NCBI GenBank assembly: GCA_913061075.1
Contig: CAJXSK010000002.1
Span: 124,001 to 188,000 of the forward strand
Length of the DNA: 64,000 nucleotides
DNA from: an uncultured Piscirickettsiaceae bacterium
GTDB taxonomy: Bacteria > Pseudomonadota > Gammaproteobacteria > Methylococcales > Cycloclasticaceae
Direction of reading: 5' to 3'
Below, in pieces: positions 62,389 through 64,000 of the stretch. Both the position numbers and the translations under genes were made by a program. The stretch's first letter is position 1; each line of letters starts with the position of its first letter. The notes under the pieces were generated by a model that was not told where the DNA came from, made no database searches, and was given only the letters and a program-made list of their open reading frames with translations.

Positions 62389-63771
62389 ATGAAAAATGTA
62401 GCAACTGAACAGCATCAAGGTTTAACCGAATTAGGTTTAACGGATGCGGCTGCACGTGTGTTGATCGTTGGTTTGGGTGTGACGGGACTATCAGTTGCAC
62501 GTTTTCTTAATAAACACCAAATTCAGTCGGCAATTGTGGATAGTAGAAAAGCTCCGCCAGGGTTAAAAGAGCTAGAAGAGTCCGTTGAAGAAATGGCTGT
62601 GTTTACGGGTGGTTTCGATGAAGAGGCATTTGAAGCGGCAACTCACCTAGTGGTAAGTCCGGGAATTAGTCTTGAGCAAAAAGATATTGTGAAGGCAACT
62701 CAACGCGGTGCACATATTTTGGGTGATATAGATATTTTTGCAGCGTGCGCAGATGCGCCGGTTGCTTGTATAACGGGGTCGAATGGTAAAAGCACGGTAA
62801 CAACCTTGTTGGGATTGATGGCTGAGGCGTCAAAGCTTGATGTACGAGTTGGCGGCAATCTTGGTACGGCAGCCTTAGATTTAATAACTGAAAAAACGCC
62901 TGATTTGTATATTTTGGAACTGTCTAGTTTTCAATTAGAAAGAACAACCCAGCTTAATGCTTCTGTCGCAACCGTATTAAACATCAGTGCGGACCATATG
63001 GATCGTTATGAAGATATGGCTGCATATGCAAAAGTGAAGGCGTCTGTGTTTCGGGGCAATGGTGCAATTGTATTGAATCGTGCAGATGACGTTGTGATGG
63101 CGATGCAAGATGAAACTAGAGCAGGTATTACATTTGGCCTAGATGCGCCTGAGGCAGAGCACTACGGCGTGATGGCTAAAGAGAATGTTGACTATTTGGT
63201 TAAGGGTGATGAATACGTAATGCCAGTGCCAGAATTAAAAATAAAGGGTTCTCATAATATTCAGAATGCACTGGCCGCTATTGCAATGGCAGATGTTTTG
63301 AAAATCCCCGTGACAGGTCAGAAACAAGCATTAAAGGAGTTCGCTGGATTGGCGCATAGAACACAATGGGTGGCAGAAAGTAACGGACGGGTTTGGATAA
63401 ATGATTCAAAAGCCACCAACCCTGGTGCGACCTTAGCAGCAATAGAAGGGTTGAAAGGCTCCATTATATTGATAGCTGGAGGGGATGCAAAAGGCGCTGA
63501 CTTTAGCTTACTCAAAAATGCCATTCAACATCATGTGGTACATGTCGTGTTAATGGGGCGGGATGGGCCTGTGCTCAAAGAGCAGGCAGTAAATGATGTG
63601 AGTTGTACGTTTGTTGATTCAATTGAACAAGCAGTTCAATTGGCAGATAAATTGGCGAAGCAAGGCGATACTATTTTATTGTCACCTGCTTGCGCTTCAT
63701 TAGATCAATTTGCTAATTACCAAGAGCGTGGAGAACGTTTTGTGGCCGCTGTTGAGAGGTTGCACGGATGA
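62389..63771 (+). CDS. murD: UDP-MurNAc-L-alanine:D-glutamate ligase MurD
   Basis: A 460-residue Mur ligase adding D-glutamate. The N-terminal domain has VLIVGLGVTGLSVARFL, and the ATP loop is CITGSNGKSTVTTLLG. ELSSFQLE and the NDSKATNPGATLAAI block follow, then ILIAGGDAKGADFS and LLSPACASLDQFANYQERGERF. ATG 62389 is preferred because AAAAGGTGG lies eight bases before it; a GTG four codons upstream sits on top of that site. The stop overlaps the ftsW start (ATGA). Confidence 0.97.
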   Translation: MKNVATEQHQGLTELGLTDAAARVLIVGLGVTGLSVARFLNKHQIQSAIVDSRKAPPGLKELEESVEEMAVFTGGFDEEAFEAATHLVVSPGISLEQKDIVKATQRGAHILGDIDIFAACADAPVACITGSNGKSTVTTLLGLMAEASKLDVRVGGNLGTAALDLITEKTPDLYILELSSFQLERTTQLNASVATVLNISADHMDRYEDMAAYAKVKASVFRGNGAIVLNRADDVVMAMQDETRAGITFGLDAPEAEHYGVMAKENVDYLVKGDEYVMPVPELKIKGSHNIQNALAAIAMADVLKIPVTGQKQALKEFAGLAHRTQWVAESNGRVWINDSKATNPGATLAAIEGLKGSIILIAGGDAKGADFSLLKNAIQHHVVHVVLMGRDGPVLKEQAVNDVSCTFVDSIEQAVQLADKLAKQGDTILLSPACASLDQFANYQERGERFVAAVERLHG

Positions 63772-64000
63772 GTGTAGCGATGGGCAACCAAGAGCATTCG
63801 GCATATTTGACTCGCCGCCAACCTTACTATGTTGATGGCTGGTTTTTGTTTTCGGCCTTAAGTTTATTAGCGCTGGGTTATGTGATGGTGGTGTCTGCAT
63901 CCTTGCACTTAGGCGAAAGAGTATATACCAATATAACGCATTACCCGTTGCGCCAGTTTGTGCACATTGTATTGGGATTAGTGATGGCGTTTGTTTTGGC
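63768..64000 (+). CDS. ftsW: Septal SEDS glycosyltransferase FtsW, N-terminal part (cut by window end)
   Basis: The first 77 residues of FtsW. A cytoplasmic polar leader is followed by WFLFSALSLLALGYVMVVSAS, the typical first helix, with the HYPLRQFVHIVLGLVMAFV second helix reaching the window end. FtsW polymerises lipid II with FtsI at the septum. The ATG overlaps the murD stop (ATGA), and its place after murD is the normal dcw order. The catalytic loops lie beyond the window. Confidence 0.93.
   Translation, partial: MSVAMGNQEHSAYLTRRQPYYVDGWFLFSALSLLALGYVMVVSASLHLGERVYTNITHYPLRQFVHIVLGLVMAFVL

Overview
The window is chromosomal DNA of a Gram-negative gammaproteobacterium. It is moderately AT-rich by eye, almost wholly coding, and carries mostly housekeeping genes. 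The evidence for the class is the set of outer-membrane lipoprotein genes (lpoA, dolP), zapG, plsB, the gene order lpoA-yraN-diaA-dolP, the order rsmI-rnpB followed by the mra/dcw cluster, and the GAPDH with a long N-terminal extension. The species cannot be fixed from sequence alone; a marine or hydrocarbon-associated lineage is only a guess. I see no phage, insertion sequence, integron, CRISPR array, tRNA or rRNA.

Layout: 1-5.3 kb holds the 3' end of sbcB, a small PC4-like protein, a lipoprotein metallo-hydrolase, an unknown membrane protein paired with zapG, an EamA transporter and an unknown secreted protein. 5.4-8.8 kb holds fabV, a MipZ-like ParA-type ATPase (the most unexpected gene here), a SprT-type protease, a GIY-YIG protein and trxC. 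8.8-14.6 kb holds hslO and msrA (redox protection), a PAS-PAS-GGDEF cyclase, ung, a degenerate ADP-ribosylglycohydrolase-fold protein and ttcA. 14.6-22.5 kb holds plsB, a TraB-family membrane protein, DUF1853, UPF0149 and CDGSH proteins, an alanine/sodium symporter, and a PilZ-queD-DUF1249 operon. 22.7-31.5 kb holds phbB, acsA, gap, ispB, rplU-rpmA, obgE, proB and rpsT. 31.7-46.2 kb holds a HerA-like ATPase, DUF4197, a DUF748 protein, murJ-ribF-ileS-lspA, ampD, a DUF1631 protein and nadC. 46.2-51.0 kb holds lpoA-yraN-diaA-dolP, rsmI and the RNase P RNA. 51.0-54.6 kb holds a co-directional pair of cyclic-di-GMP enzymes. 54.9-64.0 kb holds the start of the dcw cluster: mraZ-rsmH-ftsL-ftsI-murE-murF-mraY-murD-ftsW (cut by the window end).

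Much of the second half serves the cell envelope: lipid II synthesis (murE, murF, mraY, murD), lipid II export (murJ), septal synthesis (ftsL, ftsI, ftsW), PBP1A activation (lpoA), muropeptide recycling (ampD) and lipoprotein maturation (lspA). Cyclic-di-GMP signalling recurs: three GGDEF proteins (one also EAL) and one PilZ protein.

The points most worth following up are: the MipZ-type division-site ATPase outside the Alphaproteobacteria; a well-formed MraZ operator with 10-bp-phased repeats on the dcw promoter, reaching into the ribosome binding site of a TTG-started mraZ; the GGDEF-EAL gene, whose first membrane helix lies upstream of any ATG/GTG/TTG start and implies a CTG start; murJ, which also appears to start at CTG; and an ADP-ribosylglycohydrolase-fold protein lacking the usual metal-binding aspartates.
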